64,000 nt of DNA from Phorcus lineatus (taxonomy: Eukaryota; Mollusca; Gastropoda; Trochida; Trochidae): NCBI GenBank assembly GCA_921293015.1, contig OV121090.1:24008304-24072303 (forward strand). The letters are read 5' to 3'. Below are positions 47,195-60,653 of this stretch, piece after piece; within the stretch, counting starts at the first letter, position 1, and each line of letters starts with the position of its first letter. A program made the position numbers and the translations under genes. The notes below the pieces were generated by a model, which saw only the letters and a list, made by a program, of their open reading frames with translations, was not told where the DNA came from and did not search any database.

Positions 47195-47513
47195 AAACTT
47201 CGGGTAAGCGCGTTCGGCTTCGGATCAAGAGGTCCTTGGTTCGAATCCCGCCACGGGCTCGGCAACTTTGTCTGTAGTAGAAAACTGCTCTACATGCAGT
47301 AAGGTTTTGGTACAATTCTACACTGGTTTTCAGCGCAGTACCACCCATGGTTTGCTAGTTCCAACCGATGCTCGCAGGTTTCACCGCAATGCAGTGCCAC
47401 GATGGTGTTGCGGGCTTTCTCCCTGCAATAATACTAGCAGCCGCAATAGACGTGAAATACTCTTGAAAGCGGCGTTAACTCCCAAATCACCCCATCTCAC
47501 CCAAAACTTTCGT
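47195..47513 (+). mobile_element. tRNA-derived SINE
   Basis: The head contains TAAGCGCGTTCGGCTTCGGA and a perfect B box GGTTCGAATCC (47238-47248) like a tRNA gene, but the anticodon stem pairs poorly and the A box is worn. About 250 bp of non-tRNA body follow, and the 3' end reads GCGGCGTTAACTCCCAAATC, closely like the 3' end of SINEs common in molluscan genomes. Pol III would be the ancestral promoter. The 85-codon frame over it is not a gene. Confidence 0.7.
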
Positions 47514-50500
47514 TCTTCTCATTGACGCGCATCATTGTTAAGACTTTAAACATTCGTATTGTAACTCTTTCGTACCAATAAGCATAAAATGATTCTTTCA
47601 GCAACAGTCATTACATCTCGATAAATGACACTATTTATGAACTTTGACACATGCGACTTCAACAGCTCACAGATTATCTCTTGAACTCTCTTAAGTCTCA
47701 TGGAAGCCATGGATTGTATACTTAACGAAATAGTACGAATATATGAAAATTTTGAAATCATAAACGTCGAGCTTTCTATTCATTGACTTGCTGATAAAAT
47801 ATAAATAAAACAAATTCAGTATCCTAAATTATTTTGTTCAGTATACATAAGTGTTTCCCTGCAAAAGTATCAAAGGACTTTTACGACACTTGTGCAAATC
47901 TGTTGGGATCACGTTTTCATTCACTGTAACGGAAAAAATCTACTTCTTTTGTCACAAGCACACATGTATATGTAATAATCTCTATTATATAGACTCCGCG
48001 TCGCCAAGTGATTCTTTTATCGCTAACATATAAAATATGTAAGTCAATCAACATTATCATAAGTATATTATTAGTAGAAAGGAAATGATATTTAATGCTA
48101 TGTTTTAATTCATTTGCTTTTTCACTTTCACTTTTGAGTTCACTTTCAGAGTTGTTTAACATAAGCAGACACTATCTATCTCTCTTCCGTTGCGGGTGAA
48201 ATTGATACTCACTCCTATGTCTGACATTATTCCATCAAGATGGGAACTCATCCAAGAATTTTCAATTGGGAAAAGATTTCAGTTTTTATTCTTGTTGTAT
48301 GTTTTGTTTCCAACGTCTTTCTGTCTACTTCTTATCAAGAAATTCTATCATAAACACGGTTTCAAATATTTTTAGTGCTTCTCACTCATTGATGATAATG
48401 GTAAACTTGTATGGTTTTGAGCATGACGCAGCCACATAGGTGAGTTGATGAGAGCTTAACGCAACATTTAAAAAAGTCAATATAAAAGGCAGCTTTCAAA
48501 TTATGACAAAAAACAGGGCTAGGTATTCGATAAGCAATCAAGTTAATTAATTTGGCTGGTAACTTCTAATTAGGTTCTTTTATTCATCATCCTGCTACAT
48601 TAGCGTATTGTTATCGGAAGGGTTCCTTCAAAACCCAGGTATCTGTGAGACCAACTGCCTAGTTCAGTTTCTATCTGCTTATTCATTGCCATGCTTAGTA
48701 TGTATCTTTTCAGCCAATGAAACATCGTTATGCACATATCATACAGCTTGTATCTTGAACTCAACGGTCCTAACATCCGGGTGGTGTTGATATTGCCAGA
48801 TGCAAATCATTTCAATAAGTGAATCCCCCTCCCCGACTTCCTAGATTGCCACAGAGAACAACAGACCCTCATATGACAGGTCATGGTGCTAGAGTTTTAT
48901 GTCTAACTAGAAGACCTGCATGTGCATTCTCAATACCATGTGAACCGGGTTATTTTAAATTAAACATTACTGATTTGCTAAAAGCATTATAACAAACCAT
49001 TCTTCATTGTATAGTAAATACCACTCTGCAACAGCCGCATACATCGTACGGTCATCACAAAGCAAAGAGAGGACATAAAAAACTAAATCTTATCTACCTC
49101 TCAAGTCTAATACAAAGAGTTATATAAAGAAATTTAACATCTGAAGCAACAGAACTCCAGGTGCATCGCTGGTACAGATGCAGTAACCAACTGTGTAATC
49201 CTGAACAGCAAATATAGAACCCCGCGCCATGACCATATTTGGTCCTTACCGAAATCTGAATAGTCATTCAACCCGGGAATAAAAGTCACGTGGTTGCAAT
49301 AAATACGCGATAGACCCCCTGCAAAGTCCATTCACAACACCAAAAAAGAGCAAATTCATTGAAAGCTAAGGATATTCATATTTTAATTCTAAGCGTTAAT
49401 GCCCTGTGCAATGAGCGATAATTAGGCGCTAAAATAGGTCACTTATTGTCCGATTCAGATATTGTAATGACTGTGCTATGCCTAGTTCATTTATTACATC
49501 CTTTCATCGTTAGTGATTATTGACCAGTTATGGATTAGTTTCGAAATTTATTGTAGCATTATATGCTAAACCTTGGGGGGTAAGGAAGTGAGTCGTGTTT
49601 GGGGTCGATAAAGTATAGATCGTGAGGTCAAAAGAACTTTTGTTGCATAAGTTGAACGTAATGAACTTATTGCTTTTATCAGCGCAGTAACGACAGAAAT
49701 ATCTTTATCTTGATTTTGCAAGACTCTATTTGATAAGAAGTTAATCTTTCTAACGTAAGAATGATCCCCACTGAAAAGCAAAAAAGGACCGGAATATTCC
49801 GGTGTATATGGTTAATGATGCGTATCAATTAAAACGTTAACCATTTAGTTTCAAATAAAACGCTTTTTGGTCAAATTATTACAATATCCTTTAAAGAAAT
49901 AGGTTTCGAATATAATTATTATGTATCATCATAATATCATTCTGAGCAAAAAAATTCAAGTTGAGACTGTATAACTCATTTACGATATCATTCTGAGGAA
50001 ACAGTTTCCATTTCAATGTGGATTAACCACGACATCACCACATTTACCCACCTAAACACTAAGTTTATCTGTTAACATTGTGCTATGAAACTATACACAG
50101 TGCATTAATGTCATTGAAAATTTCTTTAAAGGTTAAATATAATTTTTAAATCTTCTCTGACAATGATATCACCCTTTTTAATAACCATGTTATCTTAATC
50201 GTTGATATAATGAGCGGAGATTCATAGGCTCAACCAAACGTTTACTTAAAATATTTGCACCTTTATAAACCTCTCAAATGTTTTGTATTAAAAGTTCATG
50301 TTTAATGTTGTTTTATACAAGGAATTGTATACTTATCTTCTTGTACAGAGTCACAAATATTAGCTAAATAAATTACATTCCAACTAAAAACAATTACATG
50401 AAGATTAAAGATAAATAAATGGTATTAAACTACAAAGATCTACATATATGTAACGCATTAAATTAAGAGTACATGTTTACTTAGATTTCACCTTTACAAA

Positions 50501-53500
50501 GTACGTGATCATTGATACAGAACAACGCGCACCTGTTCAATTCATCACCTGTGTCCTCCCCCTCTACACTAAGCACTCACCTGTGGTAATCAGCTTCATT
50601 GATAATATCCTCATCGATACATCGATAATGATAATCACAACTTATTGGATCACGTCTCCGAGGGGGTCTCAATCTAGGTCATGAAGTGTATGGCCATAAC
50701 GGAAAATAATGCTTTTCCTATTGAACGTTAATTTTCATATTATAAAATGGTTATAATAACATGATATGAAAGCTCGGCTAATTGAATCTTGGACTTTTAT
50801 TGACTTGTTTACGTCGTTCGATAACTGAGCCGGAGAGAAGGCATTATCTCAGATGAGTTCGCCTGATTGTAAAAAACTGCAGTTTGATAGCACTGTTTAC
50901 ATCAATGTGCAAATAAAAGCTTGAAGCGTAGTCAAATGACGTTGTAATTTTGTTGATTAGATTGACATTATCTAATAAAAGTATCGACCACCTGCGAGTA
51001 AAACATAATTATTGCCTGACGGCTTGGCTGTGTATAAGGCAAGGTGATCACGTGAACAAATTTGATTTATAAACAGTTTAAGATGACAGTGACAGAAAGG
51101 TCAAGAATCTATGATAAAATCTATTTATTTGTTCATAAATGATACAAACCTTTGTTTTATTTCACGTTTTTATATCATTGTAGTTTACCGTTTTAAATGC
51201 AAATGTTAAGACTAGTACCAGTTTTGGTATTATATATTATTGTAAGAGTCTTTTAAACGTATTTCCTTTAATACCTTTTAAATCTTACCGTTGTTATGTT
51301 TGTTTAAGGCTTTTGAAGCATGTTATCTGACCTTTTTCCCTATGTATTTCTCCTGGTTAATTGTTTACAGGACATTGTTTTCCTTGAATTGAAATACTAT
51401 TGGAATCAAATTGTTGAAAAGGAACTTAGGCCAAAATTGAGTTATAACGAACGATTTTCTTCGATAATTGTCTTTTAAATTTTCAACTTGCTTTTTTAGC
51501 ATGAACTTTAATACAGTGTGTCTGTCATGTAAACAAGCATCTTAATTTATTTCAATCAAAGTTAGTTTAATAGTGAAAGAGCTAGATTTGATTACATTTG
51601 ATTTATGATTAAGTATATGCATACAATCCACCTTGATCAAGTAAAATAATTTTCTTAAAGATCGAAAGCGAAGTTAAAGGGAATAAAGAAATGCAATATC
51701 AATAGCTTTTTTCAAAAGTGCACTACCTCTAAACCGACATCTCTCTAATCCGCGAAAAACAACTAAACCATTCTCCAATGTGCCCGTCACCAAATTTGGT
51801 ATCCCAAAATCCAAAATATCATTGTCGCCAACAAAAGCTAATAATGTTATGGATAAAAAAAACCAAACTTTTAACACTACCGAAGACAAAGACTCGTCAA
51901 TGATATTCAAAAATAAGAAATTTCATTGACACCATTGACAGCAGATACCGTTATGAATAAAACAAAGCTGTTTCCACTATCGAAGACAAAATCTCGTTTA
52001 TGTCGATGTAAATTCCCTATCATTACATCATTATTCGTAACCTGTGACAGTTACTGACAGGGGTCAAGTACTTTGTTTATCTGGGAAATGGCAGGAAGGC
52101 CTCTTCATCAGGGATCGGATCAAATAAACAAAAGATATTTTTATGCTCTAAATCTTACACAAATAACACCGTCGTAAACTTACTCCAATCTCTATGTTAA
52201 AAGAAATCTTGGTAGAAGATACGGACGAAGAATATACATCAACTGGAATTTGCTTTTCCGTGCTAAACTGACCCTTCAAGTCATCTGTCAAGAATGATTG
52301 GAGAAAGGTAAGTGCCAAGCAATGTTTCTATCGACTTCAAATGCACTAATCGATATATCGGCGATGCGATTAGACGGCATAATTGAGTTCCTCTACGTGT
52401 GGGGTAACATAAGCCGGAAGTTGGTTCTTAGATGCGCGCGCAACTCCAGTGTAGGCGAGGGATGGAATAGTGGAATCTAGGCCAGTATCACAAGAAAAGA
52501 AAAGGTTGTTTGTTTAACGCTGATGTAGAGTCTGGGTAAATAAAACCCTGTTTGTAGAATAATCCTTCTGACACGAATATTAGTTTTTAATTATAATGTG
52601 AAGCAAGAGAGGTTTACTTAAACTAAATTCTACTTAGCGAAAGTATAAATCCAGATTGTTAGATCTAAGTACAAATTTTTATATAAATGCATAAGGAAAC
52701 ATAATTTTTTTTTACAAAATAAACTGAAACTTCCACTTGGTAGCAATGTTATGAGAGATTTTGTTAGTAAAAGTATCACACCTGATGAAGAAACTGGGTA
52801 CCACAAACATAAAAATTATAAGACATTTTGAATTTTTTTAATAGTTGTTTTTAGGTCCAACTTGCAAAATCATGAATCGACTGTTGTGATTTTTGTTTAT
52901 GACACAAGCGGTAAACAGTTATGATAATAGAAATAACAATGATTATGAACAATATTAAAAATCCTCCTAATAACATTATGGAATGACATTATTATTTTAA
53001 AAGTTTGCATTTAAGTTTGAAAATATTCTGTGACCATGTGTGACTTTGTTTCTAAGCACTAAGATGCCCAGTTTCCATTGGCAGTGTAATACAGACACGT
53101 TTCGGTTCTAATACTTGGTAAAATCATGCTCGATTGACATGAACAGATTATCATTGTTTTCTGTTTTATCGTTCTTTAAAGTGACGACTTATGTCAAGCA
53201 TATTGATATGTCAAACTTGCATGTTCAATGGGGATGTATTATAGCATAACATGATATGAACATACCACTATTACACATCTAATTCTCAATTGATATTCAA
53301 CGTTCAGAAATCGAAAATCTGCTTGGAATTGTCCAAATGAAAACATATTGATTAATATATTTGTGTTTGTTATTATCTAATGAAAAGGTCAAAACTGAAA
53401 TAAAAATTCTCGTATGAACTTAAAGCAAGACGCACATCGGATTTGTCACAATATAAATCACAACAATAGCAATCAACCCAATATAGCTTTCCAACAAAAT

Positions 53501-53645
53501 TTCATATGTATTCGTTTGCATTGCGGATATTTGGAAAGTCAGCTTCACACCAAGCACATGCATATCTAAAAATATGACTCGATTTAATAAACAAAACGTT
53601 GCAAAGATTATACAGATTAAAGGAAATTGACACAAGAATAAACAT
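47514..53645. other. AT-rich non-coding stretch
   Basis: No gene recognised on either strand. 48812-48855 is the second copy of the short repeat near 46880. The minus-strand frame at 51674-51910 overlaps sequence of the type CATCTCTCTAATCCGCGAAA, which looks like DNA-transposon debris. Confidence 0.5.
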
Positions 53646-54125
53646 TATCTCCCAACAAAGGTAGCTTCGTCATAAATTCCTATACTATCTCTGTCTTAAT
53701 ACGAAGCTTTCTAGGGCTTCCGGCAGTTGCCCCTACCGGCGCGATATTGCAACTTAAACTACCTGGCAATATTTCAGCCAATCAAAACTCCGAATGCATG
53801 AATAACATATTTATTGACACACAGGCCTATGCAATGATGCAGTCGCCAAATGATTCGTTTGTGTTCTGTAAAGAAGACTTAAAGTTCAAGGTGTATTTTC
53901 GAATAAAGTTTTGCTTTTGGAAAGCTTACGGAAATAATGTAAACGATTAAAATGATACGTCGGCGTCGCTGATTGGACAACTAACTTTGATTGCATCCAA
54001 TCAGATTTCTACATTTCGTACACAAGAAACCTCCATATTAGGACAGAGGTAGTATAGGAATTTATGACGGAGCTACACAGAGGTAGTATAGGAATTTATG
54101 ACGGATCTACCTCTGTTTAGAGAGA
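53646..54125. mobile_element. 0.45-kb MITE, copy 2
   Basis: The left end ATCTCCCAACAAAGGTAGC and right end GACGGATCTACCTCTG are inverted repeats, homologous to those at 32110-32562. The right terminal segment (GTATAGGAATTTATGACGG) is duplicated near 54050 and 54087. The 67-codon frame inside is part of the repeat. Confidence 0.8.
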
Positions 54126-56224
54126 ATGAAGAATAAACAAAACTCGAAACATTGATAACCAAGTGTTAAACTAAGAGAACCGAAATTGAAGTTAAAAACT
54201 CCATTGTGCGCATGACTTTTATTTCAACAAAAAATTAACAAATATGATACAGATACTGAAATAGAGAAAAGAAAAAACGAAACTCAATTCAATAACCACC
54301 GCTTGTGAAACCTTGAGAAAAGGAAAAAATAGAAAACTTCCGTAGTAAACATAGCTTTGATGTCACGTTCTGAGTACCTTATCCTTTTTTAAACCTCTTT
54401 TTATATGGTAAAACTTTTTCAAAAACTTTTCCATTCACAACCATGCAGTTGAGTCGGTATCAGGTGGCCATAACGTTTTGAAGAGTCTCAGACAAGATCT
54501 GAAAACGTTACATGATTAAATCCGTCATGAAGGAATGTGTCTGTACAATATTGACAAGTTCTTGGTATTAGCTTCCTTTCAAGAAGCGTTGGGTATTTCA
54601 GAAGTGACAAATGGTGGACTTCTCGGTTTGGAATGACTTTCATTAATATGCTATTTCTGTTCTGTTCTATATAAAGTGAGAGACCTGGCGATATAAGTGA
54701 CATTACCAGAGTATCACATTATAAATATAGGTGTATAAATATCTACTGGTGTGTTGTGGCAGTCGTAATGATCTGTCAGCGGTGACAAAGCGAAAATAGA
54801 AAAGTAACATGTAGAACAGTGACATTTCTGACATTTCTGTATTTTGAAATAGTAAGTCAATGATATTCATGACAGAAATAAAAATTCGAAATGATGTTAA
54901 TTCCTGTTGTAGAAAGGTGTTTACCTCAAGAGAAAAAAAGGATTATCTGTTATCAGTGAGTGGATCGTAATTATGGAAATAACGCCAACGCCAAATGAAT
55001 ATTGAATATCATTCTGAGTATAGTAACATAGTCCATGGAATATAAGCTGCTTTAATCACCCAGTGACATGTGAATGAACTAACATTTGAAAGGCGACCAT
55101 TTCTGAAGTATAGGCTTACCTTAATCTAGTTAAAACTAGCTGTAATATAATACGTCCCGAAGTCTGTTATTACAGATTAATACATCTAGTTTTAACTAGA
55201 TTGAGGCTTACCTACAAAACATTTGGTCAATTCCTAGTTAGGAAATGTTTTAAGTATATTGTAGGCGATGTGAAATGTACAGTGTGAAGTTAAGACTCTC
55301 ATGGAATGAGGGTTGAAGACAACCGGTAAACTTCTCACTACAACCAATCAGCGACGAGGCCACAGAGTCATCGGCAGGATGAGCTGTTTCAGTGGGCCTC
55401 TTATGTTTTTTCTGAAGTTGTGGAAATTGGATTTCAAAGACACATTACTTAAGGTTAAGATACCCAACGACTCAATTAAAGAGATTGTAAAAGAAATACC
55501 AAATTGCTGGAGGTATGTGGTATTTACATATGTGATTTATCTAAGGTGAGAAAGTTGGCAACAAGACACGCCAAAACATTGCTGAAATTTCAACAAAATA
55601 AGAAAATAATATTTTGGAAATGTTCCTTAAGAGAAAATCAGTGTCTGAACGAAACATGACGATAAAGTGGGCTGCAACCTCATGCCTGCCTATGTGACTG
55701 TATCCATTCTTCTCTGCATATCCCTCGCAAGCCTCCTGAATTGTTGCATTATTATTTGTAGCCACTCTTTATGAAAGGCTGTCTCTTATTCCCCTACACG
55801 TTATGGAGAAAATTTTCTTCTACCAATCATTCTGCCTTCTGGTCTAGTCATGCTCAAACGGGTTTAAATCAGAGAACGTTGCTGGCAAGTGGGCCTTTGA
55901 AACGTGGGGTCACTTCTCGGGAACGATGGGTCGATATCATCAATGAAGCGTGGCCTAGTTGCAAATCTGTGGTCATCAAATTGATCGACAGTGTCTGGAG
56001 CCAGATACACTTAAAGCGAGTGCTTGTATATTCATTGTAGTGTCCCTAAATGCAGCTTGCTGTCATAAGAGAAAGATCACACACCATATAACTGGTTGTT
56101 CACTATTTGGTTCGGTTGCCATGATGTTATTGTGTGTAACGCATGTTTGAAGCCCTCAATACGGTGATTCAACTAACACCATCGTAGAACCAATGAATAC
56201 TGAATCATGACATCGTGCCCAACC
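54126..56224. other. Non-coding stretch with one small hairpin
   Basis: Nothing gene-like beyond the hairpin at 55123-55202. Confidence 0.5.
55123..55202. repeat. Perfect 17-bp inverted repeat hairpin
   Basis: AATCTAGTTAAAACTAG at 55123 and its complement at 55186. Between them CTGTAAT and ATTACAG also pair. Similarity extends a few bases further inwards. Likely a tiny MITE or a fold-back relic. Confidence 0.85.
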
Positions 56225-56545
56225 TTTGCCGGTCCAGTGTATCCTAATCCATGTCGGCATGCTCTACCGTTGCCGGTCCAGTGTATCCTAATCCATGTCC
56301 GCATGCTCTACCGTTGCCGGTTCAGTGAATCCTAATTCATGTCCGCATGCTCTACCGTTGCCCGTCCAGTGAATCCTATTTCATGTCCGCATGCTCTACC
56401 GTTGCCGGTCCAGTGTATACTAATTCATGTCCGCATGCTCTACCGTTGCCGGTCCAGTGTATCCTAATTCATGTCCGCATGCACTACCGTTGCCGGTCCA
56501 GTGTATCCTAATTCATGTCCGCATGCTCTTCCGTTGTCGTTCAAT
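56225..56545. repeat. 44-bp minisatellite, about seven copies
   Basis: TTGCCGGTCCAGTGTATCC recurs every 44 bp (56225, then 56269, 56313, 56357, 56401, 56445, 56489). Each unit contains CATGTCCGCATGC. A few substitutions separate the copies. There are no unique spacers, so it is not a CRISPR array. Confidence 0.93.
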
Positions 56546-59500
56546 TGAATCCAATGAATGATCTCAATCTGCCATCTCAATGTCTTCGACAACCTCCCCC
56601 TTCAATTGTACAGTAAAAGTCACGCCAAAAGGTTAGATGCATCATGCAAAATACGAGGATCATATGATGCACGTGTCTATAGTTGCATTGAAGACAAACG
56701 TTCTGTAACACATGTTAGACTAGTTCATAACCAGGTTAACACCGGTATAAGTCATAAAACAGAAAGTATGCGTCCAATGAACTATTGCAGATATGCGATT
56801 TCGAATTTACACAGTGACTACAATCTGTCCTTTATCTCTGCCAATAAGATAAATATTATCAAACGTCTTCGAGCGCAAGTAATATAAAGTCTTGGACAAT
56901 TATGATCCCTGAAAGACAACGTTTACTGAAGGGCTGTACAGAATTGCTTTGATTGAGATTTTTTCATTGAATTACCCTTTGCCTGCCGGTTAGCAATATC
57001 AACTTTACCTTTAGCTTAATGTGTAATTCTTTATTACAGTTAAGATGATGTTAAAAATGTTTGAACGCAGCATTGTCATCAGTTTTTCCAATGAGGTCAA
57101 AGCACTGTGATGTTAATAAGGTATGGGTCAATTTGAGTGCAACGATTTCTAGATATGTACACTTTCTAATATCTAACTTGACTCATACTAGCGATATCTA
57201 CTATAGAAGCCAGTGATGCATTATAAATGATAGTTATTCCATTGATATTATATTGCCGAGACTATCGCAAGAAATGATGTCGAGAGCTTAAAAGACTTAA
57301 TTACTTAGCATATTTAAAAATTAATGCCCAAATGCCACTGTCTATTCCATCATTGTTTCCTGAACATCCCAAACCTATCTTCACCAAAATATTATAAACG
57401 TTATTCATCCATTTGAGAGCCTAAACCAGTCAAGTCAGTATGATTCATAACGTAATAAAGAACAAGTTTGCAAGTGATAAGCAAGTGCCATTGTACCGTT
57501 TATCACCGGATGTCTGGGCAAAACAATGCAAGTGTGAATGCACACTGCACTGGGCACCGAGTTCTGCATTTCAGGTGTTACTTTGATGTGGGAGGGTTGG
57601 GCACCGGGCAACCACACTAAGAAGTCGGTTCATAACACTCGTGTGTTGCTGTTGAATCCTTCAGCCTGTTCAGGAAGGGTAGCAATGCGATCACTAATCA
57701 CTCGCCTTGGCACCCTTCTGAACGCCAACTCTGAAGAAACAAGGCAAGATGGCTTACGTGTATAATAGGCTAATATGATCGTAAGCTAACAATGAGTATC
57801 TGAAATGATAGAATTAAGAAAGAAATGTCAAAATTACATGAAAAGCGAGATGAAACCTTTGATATCTCTTAAACATGCCCTCTTGACTTGATATCATGTG
57901 ATGGGCTCGATTTTACATTATGCTGTACAAGGACCAGGGTACCCAACTTCATCTGGGGGCATGACTCGAGGCAGAAACTACTGGCTACCCTTTTAGCGTG
58001 AATACCTTTTAATCATTTGTGTATGGTAATAACTTCGCGTGGCTTAAAAACACGTCGTGCGTTCGTTTAAGGACTAAATTTCATGTTACTATAGACTGCC
58101 TTTTTAAATTACCAATTAGTAACAGTTGTTTTACTTTTCATGAGATGTCTTTAAAGGCTTTGAAGGATTTCTTTAGATGATAAAAGGAACGAAAAGGAAG
58201 ACAAATGATACCAACTGCAATACAAAATGAATTATTTCAAACTACGCGAATTTAAATCCCTAAGTCATATGATTCAGTACCGCTCCCGTATTTCTAGCTT
58301 GACTGTTTTGCTCAGAAAATCTAATTAACATTTTAATTTACTACAAAATTTAATTAAAAATTTTTTCCTCGCTAACGCTCGGCAAAAATAAGTTTTCCAG
58401 TCCCTTTAGGTAAATTACTAACGATAACACTCGCATAAGTTATCACCTATACAAGTAAAGGTACCTGATGAATTTTTCATAATTAATAAAGTTAAATTCA
58501 TTGGAAAGAAAATTGTCTCGATAAAGAGTGCGAGTTCTTATATAGAAAAACAAACACATAAATGAGTTGCTAGTGTAAACATAACTAAGAAGAATAAACA
58601 TTAAAGTAATTCACATAGAACTCTTGCATCTAAACAATACATAAAATGTATAAGGACTGCAAGCAATTTCTCTTGGCGAAGGATTGTGTTGATGCATATG
58701 TTGCACATATGAGAACTATGTGATTTCTGCACTACAAGTGTTACTTTGATGAGGGAGTATTGCGTGCACGGTTAGCTAACACAAAACACTGTTCATTTGT
58801 GTTGCGTTTGATGTCACTTGTCTCTCTTACCTGTCACAGTAGTATTTCACTAAAAGACGATAAACTACTCTCTTCAATCAGTTGGGTGCACACTGCGAGG
58901 CAACCGTACTCCGGTGTTTTCTTAATTGGTAATAGTAGGTACAGGATGTCAAAATTATGACAGGCGCTCTTCCAAAGGTATTTTAAAAGAGAAAGTGTGA
59001 TTTTCAAAATAGTATTGGATTTCAGACATGTCAGAACAGCAATTATGATTATTTTCATTTTAAACATCACACATGTGTATCCCCAAATTCCAATAATATG
59101 GCAATCCACTTCAAGGTTTTCTAACATCAGGTTGATAAAGCGTTCAATCTACTTGGTAATCTGAATAAGGTCTTACTGCCATATTCATAATCACGTGTTG
59201 CACAGAAAAAATGAAATATTGTAATTGTTTACGCTTATTTTTTTGTCGTACTTTAAAATACCCTCCTGATATTATTAAAACACATGTTTTTTTGCATCGG
59301 TTTCATTTGCTGAATAAAGTATTTGTCTTTTTCTCTGTCTTCTCATGTGGCATATATATACGTTGTCTATTTCAGGAAAATGTATTTATTCCATTAATCA
59401 ACCTTTTTTTAAGTTTTTTTCTTTCAGGTTATTGATTTTAGAAATAGATGTTTTCTGTTTTGTTTTGAAAATACAATGACCATTTTAGAAAATTAACAAA

Positions 59501-59676
59501 ATTAGAATTAACCATGTCCCTAACTAATTTTTGACTGATTAATGTATGAATAAAGCACAACCTTGCAGAAATAACTTTTAACGAATTCAATCTTTTTTAT
59601 GCTTCCCCCCACTTAACATTTAAAGACTAAATACTAAATAATCATACTTATAACTAGGACTGCCAAGGCAGTACTT
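56546..59676. other. Non-coding stretch
   Basis: No gene recognised. A short similarity (GTGTTACTTTGATG, then GGGAG) links about 57570 and 58737, suggesting an old repeat pair. Confidence 0.5.
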
Positions 59677-60653
59677 AGGTCTTCAAGACTTCCTGCTTGA
59701 ACTTCACACAGTGTTTGACCTGCGCATGCTTTTTTGTTTTAGTGGTAAACGGTTAGTTAAAATTGAACCCAATCTCATAGGCAATGTGTGATTATTGCAA
59801 AGAAGTTGAAAATGCGGAAAAACTATGCTAGTGAGGAATTTGTCATGATTGACTTTTTTGTTTGTACAGTTATGACGCTTCATTCAAAACAAGTTTCAAG
59901 TGTCTAGGTGCATTTTGAAAAATTACCCCATGTTAAAGTTTGGTCAAAAGATTTCTGCCGATTTCGATCGTTAATTGTGAAAAACTTGACCTTGTTCGCG
60001 AATGAGGTTTGAACAGTTTCGTCAAGTACACATACAGGTCTTGCATTCCTGAAACAATGGTGCAATTGTGAGTCTAACTTTTTGAGTTATTGCCCCTTGA
60101 ACATGGTCACATGAGCTATGTTGCTCAAGTTTGAAGGGTTGGTGAGAAAAAAGTTTTAACGTTAGGACCTTGAAAAAGTCAAATTCAAAATTACAATGCT
60201 TCAGCTACATTGAGTGTGAATTTCAGCTCTTAGATGCAAGTATCTTCAGAGAAGAAGATTGTCAAAGATGCATGGGGTCCGAAAATGCAAAAAAGTCAAA
60301 TAAAGCAATATGGCGGCGCAAGTATGCAAGCTACGAATTGGCCATGATTTACTTTTTTGCTGCAAATGTAATTGCGCATCTTTTAAAAAAAGTTGCAAGT
60401 CTCTAAGTACATTTTGAAAAAAATTTTAATGTTAATTTTTGCAACTTTGAGTGGTACTGTGCCTTTAACGCATGATCCGATCAAGCTCAAAAGCTTCGCA
60501 TGTCTATTCCTCAGTAAGGGCTATCAGCATGCAAAATTTGGTCGAATTTGCAGCAGCCGTTTTGGCTGTATCTGCGTAACAAAAAAAGTGCAAATAATAA
60601 TAATAATTCGGATAATAACAATAGGTCTTCCAGACTATGTCTTGAAGACCTAA
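59677..60653. mobile_element. Possible 1-kb inverted-repeat element
   Basis: TAGGTCTTCAAGAC at the left edge and GTCTTGAAGACCTA at 60640-60653 are perfect inverted repeats. The right edge is preceded by AATAATAATAATAATTCGG and a second AGGTCTTCC. Two ~90-bp internal segments (about 59845-59935 and 60345-60435, both with GACTTTTTTG or TACTTTTTTG and CATTTTGAAAAA) are diverged duplicates. No transposase frame. Confidence 0.45.

Noticed and set aside
47195..47265. Functional tRNA gene
   Set aside because: A good B box is present, but the anticodon and acceptor stems do not pair well and the A box is degraded; it is the SINE head.
47268..47525. 85-codon frame
   Set aside because: It falls entirely on the SINE body and tail.
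56225..56545. CRISPR-like array
   Set aside because: The repeats are contiguous 44-bp units without unique spacers in eukaryotic DNA.
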